Origin: a virus
Virus record (IMG/VR): IMGVR_UViG_3300028925_003701
Location: 1-21,797 of that record
Reading direction: 5' to 3' (one strand)
Length of the DNA stretch: 21,797 nt
Below, one piece after another: positions 11,432-19,422 of the stretch. The stretch's first letter is position 1. Each line of letters starts with the position of its first letter. The notes under the pieces are model-generated. The model saw nothing but the letters and a program-made list of their open reading frames with translations. It was not told the DNA's origin and did no database searches. The translations under genes and the position numbers were made by a program.

Positions 11432-12104
11432 AGTAGAGTGGCCTGATGGTATAGTTACTACTGCTACTAACCTAGCAGAACTTAAAGCTCAAGCTGATAT
11501 AACTATAAGATATTGGCAGGAGAAGATCGGTATATCTAATTTCATTATATGCTTCTCTCCTAAAGGGTCAAAATATTTTAGGCATAAAATTTTAGAAGAT
11601 TATAAAGGCAACAGAAAAGCTACAAAGAAACCTCTAGGTTATCATTCTCTAGTAGAATACCTTAAGGAAGTACACACCACCTTCACTCTCAGAGACTGTG
11701 AAGCTGATGATGGTCTGGGTATCCTAGCTACGGATGGTAGTCATTCTAGGAATGTGATTGTTAGTATTGATAAGGACATGTTGACAATCCCATGTGAATA
11801 CTTTAATATAGATAGTGAGGTTACTGAAACTATTACTGAGACTCTTGCAGATTATATGCACTTGTATCAGACACTAGTAGGTGACTCTACTGATAACTAC
11901 AAAGGGTGTCCTGGTATTGGGCCTAAGAAAGCAGTAGAAATACTTAAGAAACCTACTTGGGATAGTGTGCTTACAGCTTTTCATAAGGCTGACCTTACTG
12001 AAGAGGATGCACTAAGACAAGCTAGGGTAGCTAAGATATTACGAGCTGATGACTATGACTTTAAAACTGAGGAGGTAATATTATGGGAGCCGTTAAGAGC
12101 ATGA
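11361..12104 (+). CDS. 5'-3' exonuclease (T7 gp6-like, FEN family)
   Basis: This 247-residue protein belongs to the 5' nuclease/FEN family and corresponds to T7 gp6, which degrades host DNA and removes RNA primers. Metal-binding motifs are LLIDGDIL (D9, D11), DYKGNRKATKKPLGY, DCEADDGLG and VSIDKDM. GDSTDNYKGCPGIGPKKA is the helix-hairpin-helix DNA-binding element, with acidic residues for the second metal site. The ending VILWEP parallels the YLWRP ending of T7 gp6. Length is shorter than T7's roughly 300. GGGAG lies six bases before ATG 11361. The first 71 bases overlap the HNH gene and the last 22 overlap the DUF3310 gene. Confidence 0.93.
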   Translation: MKTSRLLIDGDILTYRTCWAVQNEVEWPDGIVTTATNLAELKAQADITIRYWQEKIGISNFIICFSPKGSKYFRHKILEDYKGNRKATKKPLGYHSLVEYLKEVHTTFTLRDCEADDGLGILATDGSHSRNVIVSIDKDMLTIPCEYFNIDSEVTETITETLADYMHLYQTLVGDSTDNYKGCPGIGPKKAVEILKKPTWDSVLTAFHKADLTEEDALRQARVAKILRADDYDFKTEEVILWEPLRA

Positions 12105-12394
12105 TGGAATGTTTTGAATGTGGACAAGTCAATGACAATCATGAAGCCTTTTGTAAGAGTCAAGATTTAAATGATCAGTGGCTAGGAGGTAGTACTAACA
12201 TACGTCCTACATACTATGCCAAATATAAGATAGACCCTTGGACATTCTGTATTGAGAACAAACTAACACTAGATGTTGGTAGTGTGATTAAATATGTAGT
12301 AAGACATCAAGATAAGAATGGTGTCGAGGATCTGAACAAAGCAATAAAGTGTATTGAAATGATGAAGGAGTTTTACTATAATGAAAAAAGTTAG
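12083..12394 (+). CDS. DUF3310-family protein (103 aa)
   Basis: The C-terminal half matches the phage DUF3310 pattern: YYAKYKIDPWTFCIENKL, then GSVIKYVVRHQDKNGVEDLNKA and a final helix. Some phage annotations call this family a nucleotide kinase, but I do not consider that demonstrated. The N-terminus adds a small Cys motif (CFECGQVNDNHEAFC) that may bind zinc. GGAGG lies seven to eight bases before ATG 12083, within the last codons of the exonuclease. It begins a run with MazG-like and RNR genes, all overlapping, so a part in nucleotide metabolism is plausible from context. Confidence 0.8.
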   Translation: MGAVKSMMECFECGQVNDNHEAFCKSQDLNDQWLGGSTNIRPTYYAKYKIDPWTFCIENKLTLDVGSVIKYVVRHQDKNGVEDLNKAIKCIEMMKEFYYNEKS

Positions 12395-12755
12395 AGAGTT
12401 TCATGAGAAGATGGAGTTAGCAATTGATCAACCTTACAGTAAAGAGCTGATGAACTTTAGGTTGAAGCTCCTCTTTGAAGAGATCCAAGAACTAGCAAGT
12501 GCAGCTCTTGATCTTGAAACTAATTTGGATCAAGAAGAACGCCATGTTATGATGCAGGACTTGTTAAAAGAAATGTGTGATGTGGTCTATGTGATTAAAG
12601 GTATGGCAGTATCATTTGGTATGGAGTTTGATAGAGCATTTGCATTAGTCCATAAGTCTAACATGAGTAAGCTACCACTAACCAAGGACGCTGATGGTAA
12701 AGTCCGTAAGGGATTGAACTATGAGCCTCCGGTACTGGAGGGTTTAATTAATTGA
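12381..12755 (+). CDS. MazG-like nucleotide pyrophosphohydrolase
   Basis: This 124-residue protein is an all-alpha NTP pyrophosphohydrolase of the MazG/PRA-PH type. The Mg-binding signature is complete: E33, E34 and E37 (FEEIQEL) followed by E64 and D67 (KEMCDVVYV). The VHKSNMSK stretch is also typical of phage members. Family enzymes hydrolyse (d)NTPs to monophosphate and pyrophosphate; in phages they are thought to clear unusual nucleotides or lower (p)ppGpp signalling, which remains debated. GAAGGAG precedes the ATG by about ten bases. The gene overlaps DUF3310 and its stop overlaps the TTG start of the RNR gene, so the three are probably translated together to manage the nucleotide pool. 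Confidence 0.88.
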   Translation: MKKVREFHEKMELAIDQPYSKELMNFRLKLLFEEIQELASAALDLETNLDQEERHVMMQDLLKEMCDVVYVIKGMAVSFGMEFDRAFALVHKSNMSKLPLTKDADGKVRKGLNYEPPVLEGLIN

Positions 12756-14698
12756 CAACACCATCCGTCAGAGCACAAGTAATAACCAGACGTACCTACA
12801 ATAGACCTACTGATACAGGCTATGAGACATGGGAACAGACAGTTGATAGAGTCATACGTCACCAAGGATGGCTATGGGATAGAGCTTTAGGTAAGCCTAA
12901 CCCTGAGGGTGTGTACTATCAGTCTGTGTGTGCAGAGCTAGAAGAGCTACGTCAATTGATGTTAGACCGTAAGGTAATGGTATCAGGTAGAACATTGTGG
13001 CTAGGAGGAACTGATGTAGCTAAGAAGAGAGAAGCTAGTCAGTTTAATTGTGCTCATCTTAAAGTGGAGACTATTCATGACGTTGTTGACTCTCTGTGGC
13101 TCTTGTTACAAGGTTGTGGAGTTGGGTTTACGCCAGTTGTCGGAACACTTAGCGGGTTTACATCACCTATCACCACCATTGAAGTCCTTAGAAGTAAGCG
13201 AACCAAGAAAGGTGGACACGAAGGAAACAAAGAATCTTTCGATGCCGATACCGGGACTTGGAGTGTTACAGTTGGAGACTCCGCTGAAGCCTGGGCTAAA
13301 AGTATCGGTAAGCTTCTGGCTTACAAAGGGAAAGCTACAAAGTTCGTACTCGACCTTACAAATCTACGACCCGCAGGGCAGCGTCTTGCAGGGTACGGAT
13401 GGATCTCTTCAGGTGACGGCCCCTTGTCCAAAGCCTTCACAGCAATAGCACAGATTCTGAACAAGAAGAGTGGTCAGCTGCTGAGTAAGATGGACATACT
13501 AGATGTAATGAACTGGCTGGGAACGGTGCTATCCTCTCGTAGATCAGCAGAGATAGCTTTGGTTTATCATGATACTCCAGAGTGGGAGCAGTTCGCAAGA
13601 GCTAAGGATGATCTAAAACATTCTCCCCATCGTTCACAATCTAATAATAGTGTAGTCTTTTGGAAGGAACCTACTGATGCACAACTGGGACAAGTCTTTG
13701 AAATTATTAAAGAAAGCGGAGGTTCCGAACCAGGAATTATCAATGGAGCAGAGGCAAGAAGAAGAGCACCTTGGTTCTCAGGAGTCAATCCATGTGCCGA
13801 AATCCTCCTTGGAAATAAAGCTTTCTGTAATCTTACCGAAGTCGATGTTGGAAAATTCAGGGATGATAACGGAGGACTCGATAGAGCACTCTATGTTACA
13901 GCTAGGGCGAACTATAGGCAAACACTGGTCAACCTTGATGATGGAATCTTACAGAGAACATGGCATGAGAACAACGAATATCTTAGACTATGCGGAGTTG
14001 GTCTCACCGGAATTACCACTAGAGAAGACCTTAATGAATACGACTATAAAAGATTTAGAAACATAGCAGTACATGGGGCATACTCAATGGCAGACGAGCT
14101 AGGTACTCAACGTCCTAAGAACGTCACTACTATTAAACCTAGTGGTACATTGAGTAAGATCATGGACACTACTGAGGGTTGTCATAAGCCTATAGGTAAG
14201 TACATCTTTAACAATGTTAACTTCTCCATCAATGATCCTATGCTTCCTAAGCTAAGAGAAGCAGGGTATCATGTAGTAGTTAATCCTATTGATGAACACA
14301 ATTCTATTGTTACCTTCCCTGTATGCTGGGATGACATTAGATTTACTAAAGAGGGAGACAAGTATGTTAACAACGAGACGGCTCTTGAACAGTTGGCAAG
14401 GTACAAGCTTCTCATGGATTCTTACGTTGAGCAGAACTGCTCGATTACGGTTTCTTATAAAGAGGATGAAGTGCCTGGGATTAGAGCTTGGCTTAAAACT
14501 AATTGGTCTAGCTACGTTGGTGTTAGCTTTCTTCCCGTTACTAATACCGTCTATGCGTACCTCCCACAAGAAGTAGTTACTGAAGAGAGATATAATGAGT
14601 ATGTATCTCAGTTAAATGAGGTAGACTTTAGTGCTACTGGTAGCTCACATGAGATAGAAAATGATGAGTGTGCTACTGGTGTTTGTCCTACTAAATAA
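12752..14698 (+). CDS. nrdJ: Adenosylcobalamin-dependent (class II) ribonucleotide reductase
   Basis: This 648-residue enzyme converts ribonucleotides to deoxyribonucleotides. Seen are C100 (FNCAH), the catalytic finger loop NPCAEIL with C348 and E350, FCNLTE with C359, the KPSGTLS loop, and a C-terminal redox pair in CATGVC (C640, C645). A single large subunit without neighbouring NrdB or NrdG and this C-terminal pair fit the monomeric class II type, which needs vitamin B12 coenzyme. Start is TTG 12752: GGAGGG (12737-12742) is nine bases upstream, TTGA overlaps the MazG stop, and the first in-frame ATG would remove about 70 residues including family sequence. Bases about 13120-14080 have distinct codon usage. 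Confidence 0.93.
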   Translation: MTTPSVRAQVITRRTYNRPTDTGYETWEQTVDRVIRHQGWLWDRALGKPNPEGVYYQSVCAELEELRQLMLDRKVMVSGRTLWLGGTDVAKKREASQFNCAHLKVETIHDVVDSLWLLLQGCGVGFTPVVGTLSGFTSPITTIEVLRSKRTKKGGHEGNKESFDADTGTWSVTVGDSAEAWAKSIGKLLAYKGKATKFVLDLTNLRPAGQRLAGYGWISSGDGPLSKAFTAIAQILNKKSGQLLSKMDILDVMNWLGTVLSSRRSAEIALVYHDTPEWEQFARAKDDLKHSPHRSQSNNSVVFWKEPTDAQLGQVFEIIKESGGSEPGIINGAEARRRAPWFSGVNPCAEILLGNKAFCNLTEVDVGKFRDDNGGLDRALYVTARANYRQTLVNLDDGILQRTWHENNEYLRLCGVGLTGITTREDLNEYDYKRFRNIAVHGAYSMADELGTQRPKNVTTIKPSGTLSKIMDTTEGCHKPIGKYIFNNVNFSINDPMLPKLREAGYHVVVNPIDEHNSIVTFPVCWDDIRFTKEGDKYVNNETALEQLARYKLLMDSYVEQNCSITVSYKEDEVPGIRAWLKTNWSSYVGVSFLPVTNTVYAYLPQEVVTEERYNEYVSQLNEVDFSATGSSHEIENDECATGVCPTK

Positions 14699-14699
14699 A

Positions 14700-14719
14700 A
14701 TTGGAGTGATGACTCCAAT
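14700..14719 (+). other. Hairpin separating replication and virion modules
   Basis: ATTGGAGT (14700-14707) pairs perfectly with ACTCCAAT (14712-14719) around a 4-base loop, three bases after the RNR stop codon. The downstream bases (AATATCGGGTCTTT) contain only a short T-run, so it would be a weak intrinsic terminator. It may instead protect or process mRNA at the junction between RNR and the late genes. The rest of the 48-base gap is the ribosome site (TAGGAG) of the next gene. Confidence 0.5.
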
Positions 14720-14746
14720 AATATCGGGTCTTTAGGAGAGCCTTAC

Positions 14747-14962
14747 ATGAATTTTGAGAATGACATAGTAATAACCGATGGTTTACTCAGGACATTAGAG
14801 AGTAACTTTGGTGCTCATACTATAAATACAGTAGATACTTGGGAGCAGACCTGTGAACTTAAAGGTCAACTTAAAGTACTCTACTGGTTAAAGAATAAGC
14901 AGGAAGAATTAAGAGAAGATCAGTTTAAAAATACAGATCAAATTAATATAAATACTAGTTAG
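14747..14962 (+). CDS. Small hypothetical protein (71 aa)
   Basis: This 71-residue protein is acidic, with two regions visible: MNFENDIVITDGLLRTLES and a helical second half (CELKGQLKVLYWLKNKQEELRED). It has one Cys and no membrane segment. TAGGAG lies before the ATG. Small genes at this place, just before portal and head genes, are common in T7-like phages. I recognise no specific family and no function can be given. It is the first gene after the 14700-14719 hairpin and so probably the first of the virion operon. Confidence 0.6.
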   Translation: MNFENDIVITDGLLRTLESNFGAHTINTVDTWEQTCELKGQLKVLYWLKNKQEELREDQFKNTDQININTS

Positions 14963-14971
14963 GAGAAGAGA

Positions 14972-15229
14972 GTGTTAAACCTATTGACTGTCCTTATGTG
15001 TGGGGGAGCACCAAGTATTCCACCGCCACCCCCACCGCCCCCTCCACCTCCTCCTCCCCCACCCCCTCCCAGTCCTCCAGCCCCGATTGCTACTGTCGCT
15101 GCCTCTGCTAAGAGTCCTTCAGAAAAAGCAACCACCAAGGCTAAGACTAGGACATCAAGGAGAGCTACAGGGAAGTCTAGGTTTAGAACCCTTGGTTCAA
15201 GTGGGCCTACTGGATTGAATATAGGTTAG
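14972..15229 (+). CDS. Polyproline protein, T7 gp7.3-like tail/virion protein
   Basis: The product has a short hydrophobic front (MLNLLTVLM), CGGAPSI, then 17 consecutive prolines (residues 17-33, bases 15020-15070), and a basic Ser/Thr/Lys tail ending GPTGLNIG. The tail resembles the end of T7 gp7.3 (KKSLSVARSSGGGINI), a tail-assembly protein found in the virion; with the location before portal this supports the call. I use GTG 14972 because AGGAGA is correctly spaced before it. An in-frame ATG at 14996 would give MCGGAPSI, possibly the true mature start. A proline run this long would need host EF-P to translate. Moderate certainty on role, high on coding. Confidence 0.65.
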   Translation: MLNLLTVLMCGGAPSIPPPPPPPPPPPPPPPPPSPPAPIATVAASAKSPSEKATTKAKTRTSRRATGKSRFRTLGSSGPTGLNIG

Positions 15230-15232
15230 ACT

Positions 15233-15757
15233 ATGTGTGAACCGATTTCCATTGGTATTGCTATTGGTGCTAGTGTAGGAGCTATTAGTGCAGCAGCTAC
15301 TGGTGGTAATATACTACAAGGAGCTTTGATAGGTGGTGCTACTGGTGCTTTTACTGGTGGTACTGGTGGATTAGGAGCAGGAAGTGTTAGCTCTGGTATA
15401 GGAGGTTCGTTAGGAGCTAGTACTAGTACATCGTTGTTTGCTTCAGTAGGAAGTGCAGTAACATCTGCGGGAGCCTTAGGCTTTGCAGCTACTGGATTAG
15501 CTGGAGGACTTCTTATGGGAGCACTCACTCCTAAAGCTCCAGACTATTCAGCATACACCTCAGCTTCCCAAAACGTACTACAACAACAGTTTAACAGTCA
15601 ACACATAGCTACCACAGGTAGTGGTGGCAGACAAGCAAGTGCTTCTTTAGCACAGGCTATTAGTCGCAGTAAGAAACGTAAACTCTCACAAGCAGACGTA
15701 AGTGATCTTAGTATTGACACTTCCTCGTTTGCATCTACAGGACTTCAATTCGCATGA
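15233..15757 (+). CDS. Gly/Ala-rich putative virion or ejection protein (174 aa)
   Basis: The protein begins MCEPISIGIAIGASVGAISAAATGG and its first 100 residues are Gly/Ala/Ser/Thr-rich and hydrophobic, suggesting membrane-inserting helices. The C-terminal third is polar with basic SRSKKRKLSQ and the ending SFASTGLQFA. Several podoviruses have MC-starting Gly/Ala-rich proteins here or among internal virion proteins (T7 gp6.7 and gp14 both start with MC), which are ejected into the cell. Assignment to that group is inference from composition and place. It lies three bases after the polyproline gene and its stop overlaps the portal ATG (ATGA). No catalytic motif is seen. Confidence 0.6.
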   Translation: MCEPISIGIAIGASVGAISAAATGGNILQGALIGGATGAFTGGTGGLGAGSVSSGIGGSLGASTSTSLFASVGSAVTSAGALGFAATGLAGGLLMGALTPKAPDYSAYTSASQNVLQQQFNSQHIATTGSGGRQASASLAQAISRSKKRKLSQADVSDLSIDTSSFASTGLQFA

Positions 15758-17307
15758 CACAAGAAACCGGACTTAGTAAAAGATACAGTGACTTAGCTGT
15801 ATACAGACAGTGTTTCTTGGAGGAAGCTTGGGATGCAGCAGAGTTAACTTTACCTTTCATTCTACCTAGAAATGCTACATACAATCAGACACTACCCACT
15901 CCTTATCAAGGGGTAGGAGCAAGAGGTATAAATAATTTAACAGCAAAATTATTATTGACTTTGTTCCCACCTAATTCTCCATTCTTTAAGTTTCAAATAG
16001 ATGACTTCACACTAGAGGAACTACAGCAACAACGTGCTCCAGTAGAGGAAGGACTTAACTCTATGGAACGAGCAGTCATGGATGAGATAGAAGGTAAGGC
16101 TATGCGTGTACCACTCAATGAGTGTATACGTCACCTACTTATTACTGGTAATGCTGTACTCCATGCTGAGAAAGATAATGCTATCAGAGTATTCCATCTA
16201 GATCAGTATGTAGTAAGAAGAGATCCACAAGGTAAAGTACTAGAAATTATAGTTAAAGAACAGATGAGTAGAGAGTTGTACAAAGAGATCTTTAAGTCAG
16301 CCCCTCCTAGTGAGACTGGTACTTCTGCTGATGGTAATGAAAGAGAACTTAGTCTGTACACCTCAGTTAAACGTGTAGATAAGAAGATCAAAGTAAGACA
16401 AGAAGTAAACGATAAGAGAATCCCTGGTACAGAGTCTGAGTATCCTTTAGAGAAGACCCCTTGGTTAGCCTTAAGATATAATGCTATTGATGGTGAGGAC
16501 TATGGAAGAGGCTTTGTAGAAGAGTACCTAGGTGATCTCAAGACAGTAGAAGGATTAAGTAAAGCTATCATTGAAGGTACAGCTGCTGCTGCTAAGGTAT
16601 TGTTCTTAGTTAAACCTAATGGTACTACTAAGATGCGTACTATTAGTAACGCACCTAACCTAGCTGTAAGACAGGGACATAAGGATGACGTTACTGTAGT
16701 ACAAGTAGAGAAGTTCAGTGACTTCAGAGTAGCAAGAGAGACAATGGAAGGTGTAGAGCGTAGACTAGCTGCTGCCTTCTTGTTAAACCAGAGTGTACAA
16801 AGGGATGCTGAGAGAGTAACTGCTGAAGAGATTAGATTTCTAGCTAATGAACTAGAGACTAGCTTGGGTGGTATCTATAGTCTTCTTTCACATGAACTTC
16901 AGTTACCATTAGTCAGACGAATTATAGCAGTACTAGAAAGAGAGAAGAAGTTACCTAAGTTGCCTGAGGGTACAGTAGAACCTGTGATCATCACTGGGTT
17001 TGAAGCTTTAGGTAGAGGTAATGATGCTAATAAACTAGCTACTTATCTACAGACTGCAACACAGATCTTAGGGCCAGAAACTGTAGTAGGATATATCAAT
17101 GCTAGTGACGTTCTTAAACGTCTAGGAGTAGGCTTTGGTATAGACATGAAGGGACTCATTAAGACTGAAGAACAAGTACAACAAGAGAGACAACAAGCCC
17201 AGCAAGCACAACAACAAGCAGAGATGATGAAAGCTGCTACACCTAATGCTGTTACGCAGGGTGGTGAAATGATTAGACAAGGAGCACAACAAGGTGAGCA
17301 AAACTAA
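15754..17307 (+). CDS. Portal / head-tail connector protein (T7 gp8-like)
   Basis: This 517-residue protein matches T7 gp8 throughout: TPYQGVGARGINNL near residue 48, LLLTLFPPNSPFFKF, LLITGNAVL, YGRGFVEEYLGDL, QRDAERVTAEEIR and SLLSHELQLPLVRR, ending with a Gln-rich tail (QQERQQAQQAQQQAEMM). Twelve copies form the vertex ring through which DNA is packaged and ejected, and to which tail proteins dock. T7 gp8 is 536 residues. ATG 15754 overlaps the previous stop (ATGA) and an AGGAC-like site is about ten bases upstream. The 3' end overlaps a small unknown gene that begins with GTG. Confidence 0.96.
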   Translation: MTQETGLSKRYSDLAVYRQCFLEEAWDAAELTLPFILPRNATYNQTLPTPYQGVGARGINNLTAKLLLTLFPPNSPFFKFQIDDFTLEELQQQRAPVEEGLNSMERAVMDEIEGKAMRVPLNECIRHLLITGNAVLHAEKDNAIRVFHLDQYVVRRDPQGKVLEIIVKEQMSRELYKEIFKSAPPSETGTSADGNERELSLYTSVKRVDKKIKVRQEVNDKRIPGTESEYPLEKTPWLALRYNAIDGEDYGRGFVEEYLGDLKTVEGLSKAIIEGTAAAAKVLFLVKPNGTTKMRTISNAPNLAVRQGHKDDVTVVQVEKFSDFRVARETMEGVERRLAAAFLLNQSVQRDAERVTAEEIRFLANELETSLGGIYSLLSHELQLPLVRRIIAVLEREKKLPKLPEGTVEPVIITGFEALGRGNDANKLATYLQTATQILGPETVVGYINASDVLKRLGVGFGIDMKGLIKTEEQVQQERQQAQQAQQQAEMMKAATPNAVTQGGEMIRQGAQQGEQN

Positions 17308-17533
17308 AGATACAAATGAGAAGGAAGAAATAAAAGCTAAGGATAAAGTAGCTAGGTCTGTTACAAGTAAAGCAGAACTAAAGAACATTGAAATTGTCAG
17401 TGAGATTCTAGAACAGAAGACTGATGTTAGAACTCACAACTCTCTTCCTTCAACGTACACTAAGATTCAGTTGCGTAACGGAACAATCAAAGAAACTTAT
17501 GGAGAGAGATATGGCAAACCAGCTAACGGTTGA
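17294..17533 (+). CDS. Small basic protein between portal and scaffold (79 aa)
   Basis: A GTG at 17294 with AAGGAG nine bases upstream opens 79 codons overlapping the portal end by 14 bases and the scaffold start by 23. The product is very rich in Lys, Glu and Thr (MSKTKDTNEKEEIKAKDKVAR), hydrophilic and likely helical or disordered in front, ending GERYGKPANG. I recognise no family; T7 has no gene here. Most of it (about 17308-17510) lies in sequence not used by another gene, and the overlaps suggest translational coupling, so I consider it real. Perhaps an assembly helper; function unknown. Confidence 0.65.
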   Translation: MSKTKDTNEKEEIKAKDKVARSVTSKAELKNIEIVSEILEQKTDVRTHNSLPSTYTKIQLRNGTIKETYGERYGKPANG

Positions 17534-18287
17534 GAACGTCCAGTCAGACATGAGTGTAGAAGAGTCACACAATCAAGATATGATTGACTTGGTTGAAGAG
17601 AAAGAGATCGTCCCACCAGGGATGGAACCTCAGGATAAGTTTGGTGGTGACTACAATAAACTCATGGAAAGCTATCAGCAACTAGAACAGAAATTAGGTA
17701 AACCACAAGAGGAAGAGTATGTAGCTGAAGAGTCAGACCTTAGTATACCTCAGGCTCCTGATGTAGCTGAAGGTGCATTCGATATGGCTGTTCTCCAACA
17801 GGAGTACATGACTAATGGTGCTCTAGGAGAAAACAGTTATAAGCAACTAGAAGATGCAGGTATCAGTAGACAGTATGCTGATACATACATTGCAGGAGTC
17901 AAAGCATTAGGTGAACAGATTGGTAACAATGTGAAGTCTTCTGTAGGTGGTGATGCTGAGTACAGTAACATGGTTGAGTGGGCTAAGGCTAACTATAACC
18001 AAGATCAAATTCAAGCTTACGATAAGGCTGTTAATAGTGGAGATGTTAATACTGCTATTATGGCAGCTAAAGGTTTACGGTCTGATTATACCAACACAGC
18101 TGGTAGTGAAGGCACGACTTATGGAGGCACACAAGCGGAACCTGAGGGTTCTGAACAAGTCTTTAGGTCTAATGCTGAAGTAACTGCTGCGATGAAAGAC
18201 AAACGGTATGAGTATGATACTGCTTATAGGCAGGATGTACTTAAGAAATTAGACCGATCAGATATTTTCTCTCAAGGGAGACTATAA
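17511..18287 (+). CDS. Capsid assembly scaffolding protein (T7 gp9-like)
   Basis: I start the gene at ATG 17511, with GGAGAG five bases upstream; the in-frame ATG 17424 would add residues with no family character. The 258-residue product is acidic (MSVEESHNQDMIDLVEEKE), with helical central segments (YMTNGALGENSYKQLEDAG) and a C-terminus, KDKRYEYDTAYRQDV, matching the conserved end of T7-like scaffolds that touches the capsid protein. Scaffold guides procapsid formation and then leaves. T7 gp9 is about 307 residues, so this one is shorter. It stands directly before the capsid gene, as in T7. Confidence 0.9.
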   Translation: MANQLTVENVQSDMSVEESHNQDMIDLVEEKEIVPPGMEPQDKFGGDYNKLMESYQQLEQKLGKPQEEEYVAEESDLSIPQAPDVAEGAFDMAVLQQEYMTNGALGENSYKQLEDAGISRQYADTYIAGVKALGEQIGNNVKSSVGGDAEYSNMVEWAKANYNQDQIQAYDKAVNSGDVNTAIMAAKGLRSDYTNTAGSEGTTYGGTQAEPEGSEQVFRSNAEVTAAMKDKRYEYDTAYRQDVLKKLDRSDIFSQGRL

Positions 18288-18344
18288 GTAGTACCCGCTA
18301 TCAAGTATTAAACAAGTAAACAAAAGCCAGCTGCGGTTGATAAC

Positions 18345-18394
18345 TTTTAGTTGAAAGTTAAAGAAAAGTATAGCTATTATGTTAGATACTTTTT
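18345..18394 (+). promoter_or_regulatory. Putative promoter and hairpin before capsid
   Basis: The 137-base gap 18288-18424 carries TTTTAGTTGAA (18345-18355), identical to 1780-1790. TTGAAA (18351-18356) and TATTAT (18375-18380), 18 bases apart, resemble sigma70 boxes. AAAAGTAT (18364-18371) pairs with ATACTTTT (18386-18393), giving an A-rich/T-rich hairpin followed by one more T. AACTTT and AAAGTT (18343-18359) form a second small inverted repeat. T7 has a strong phage promoter before its capsid gene, so a promoter is expected here. Which of these signals is used cannot be settled by reading. Confidence 0.35.
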
Positions 18395-18424
18395 ATCAAT
18401 TAATTAAAAAACTAGGAGAATAGT

Positions 18425-19405
18425 ATGTCAGTTACGAATACTTCTGCACCCGTCTTAACTATGACGAGAACAGGACAAGCTAATTCTGCTGGTGATTCCT
18501 CTGCATTATTTCTTAAAGTATATGCAGGTGAAGTATTAACTGCTTTTGAGCAAGCCTCAGTTACGATGGACAAGCACGTTATCCGATCTATTAGTTCGGG
18601 TATCTCAGCACAGTTTCCACTAGTATGGAAAACTGCGTCTACTGAGTATGCTTACATCAACGGCTCTGGAGATACGGGAACCACTGGTATTGCATTAGAT
18701 GGTACAATTATTCACAAGAACGAGAAGGTCATCTCTATTGATGGTCTCTTGATCGCTGATCACTTTGTGAACAACTTGGATGAGGCTATGTCTCAGTTTG
18801 AAGTTCGTTCTATTTACGCTAAGGAAGCAGGTATTGCCTTGGGTACACAATGGGATCAGAATGTTTTACAACAAGGAGTCTTGGGAGCACGATCTGCTAC
18901 GCTAGTAACTAGTGGTAACGGTGGTTCTGTACTTACTAATGCTTCTTATGGTACGTCTGGTTCTACTCTAGGTAGTGGCTTGTTTGATGCTGCTGAACAG
19001 CTAGATGAGAACAATGTACCTGAGAGTGACCGCTATATGTACATCCGTCCTGCTCAGTATTATCTGATGGCAGAGACTACTGACCTCATCAACCGTGACT
19101 GGGGTGGAAGTGGTGTATATTCAGAAGGCGAAGTCATGAAGGTAGCTGGTATTCACATTGTGAAGACTAACAACCTGCCTATTAGTAACGTCAGTTCAGC
19201 TCAAGTAACGGCACATGATGGTAACTTCAGTACGACTAAAGCACTAGTTATGCACAAGTCTTCTGTAGCTACTGTTAAGTTGTTGAACCTTGCAGTTGAA
19301 ACTGAATACAGCATCAAGAATCAGGGCTGGATCATCGTTGCTAAGTATGCGATGGGCCACGGATTTATCCGTCCTGAAGGCTGTGTTGAATTTAAAACCT
19401 CTTAA
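18425..19405 (+). CDS. Major capsid protein (T7 gp10A-like)
   Basis: This 326-residue protein is the HK97-fold coat protein of T7-like phages. Family segments include the opening with GDSSALFLKVYAGEVLTAFE, QFPLVWKT, ITIDGLL-like ISIDGLLIADHFV, MYIRPAQYYLM and the end KYAMGHGFIRPEGCVEF. T7 gp10A is 345 residues. AGGAGA stands five to six bases before the ATG. It follows a 137-base leader with promoter-like signals and is followed by one accessory structural gene and then an intrinsic terminator, so it is probably strongly and separately transcribed. I saw no obvious slippery site for a 10B-type frameshift product at its end. Confidence 0.96.
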   Translation: MSVTNTSAPVLTMTRTGQANSAGDSSALFLKVYAGEVLTAFEQASVTMDKHVIRSISSGISAQFPLVWKTASTEYAYINGSGDTGTTGIALDGTIIHKNEKVISIDGLLIADHFVNNLDEAMSQFEVRSIYAKEAGIALGTQWDQNVLQQGVLGARSATLVTSGNGGSVLTNASYGTSGSTLGSGLFDAAEQLDENNVPESDRYMYIRPAQYYLMAETTDLINRDWGGSGVYSEGEVMKVAGIHIVKTNNLPISNVSSAQVTAHDGNFSTTKALVMHKSSVATVKLLNLAVETEYSIKNQGWIIVAKYAMGHGFIRPEGCVEFKTS

Positions 19406-19422
19406 GGGAAAGGATATAATTT

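Noticed and set aside
13050-14576. Several plus- and minus-strand ORFs inside the RNR gene (13050-13448, 13567-13788, 13677-14066, 14252-14569, 14289-14576)
   Set aside because: All are contained in RNR. They cluster in and near the region of altered codon usage, which lowers stop frequency in other frames.
15000-15218. 72-codon ORF rich in His, Pro and Leu overlapping the polyproline gene
   Set aside because: It is the frame-shifted reading of the C-rich proline tract, without its own ribosome site, and the other frame has gp7.3-like ends and a good site.
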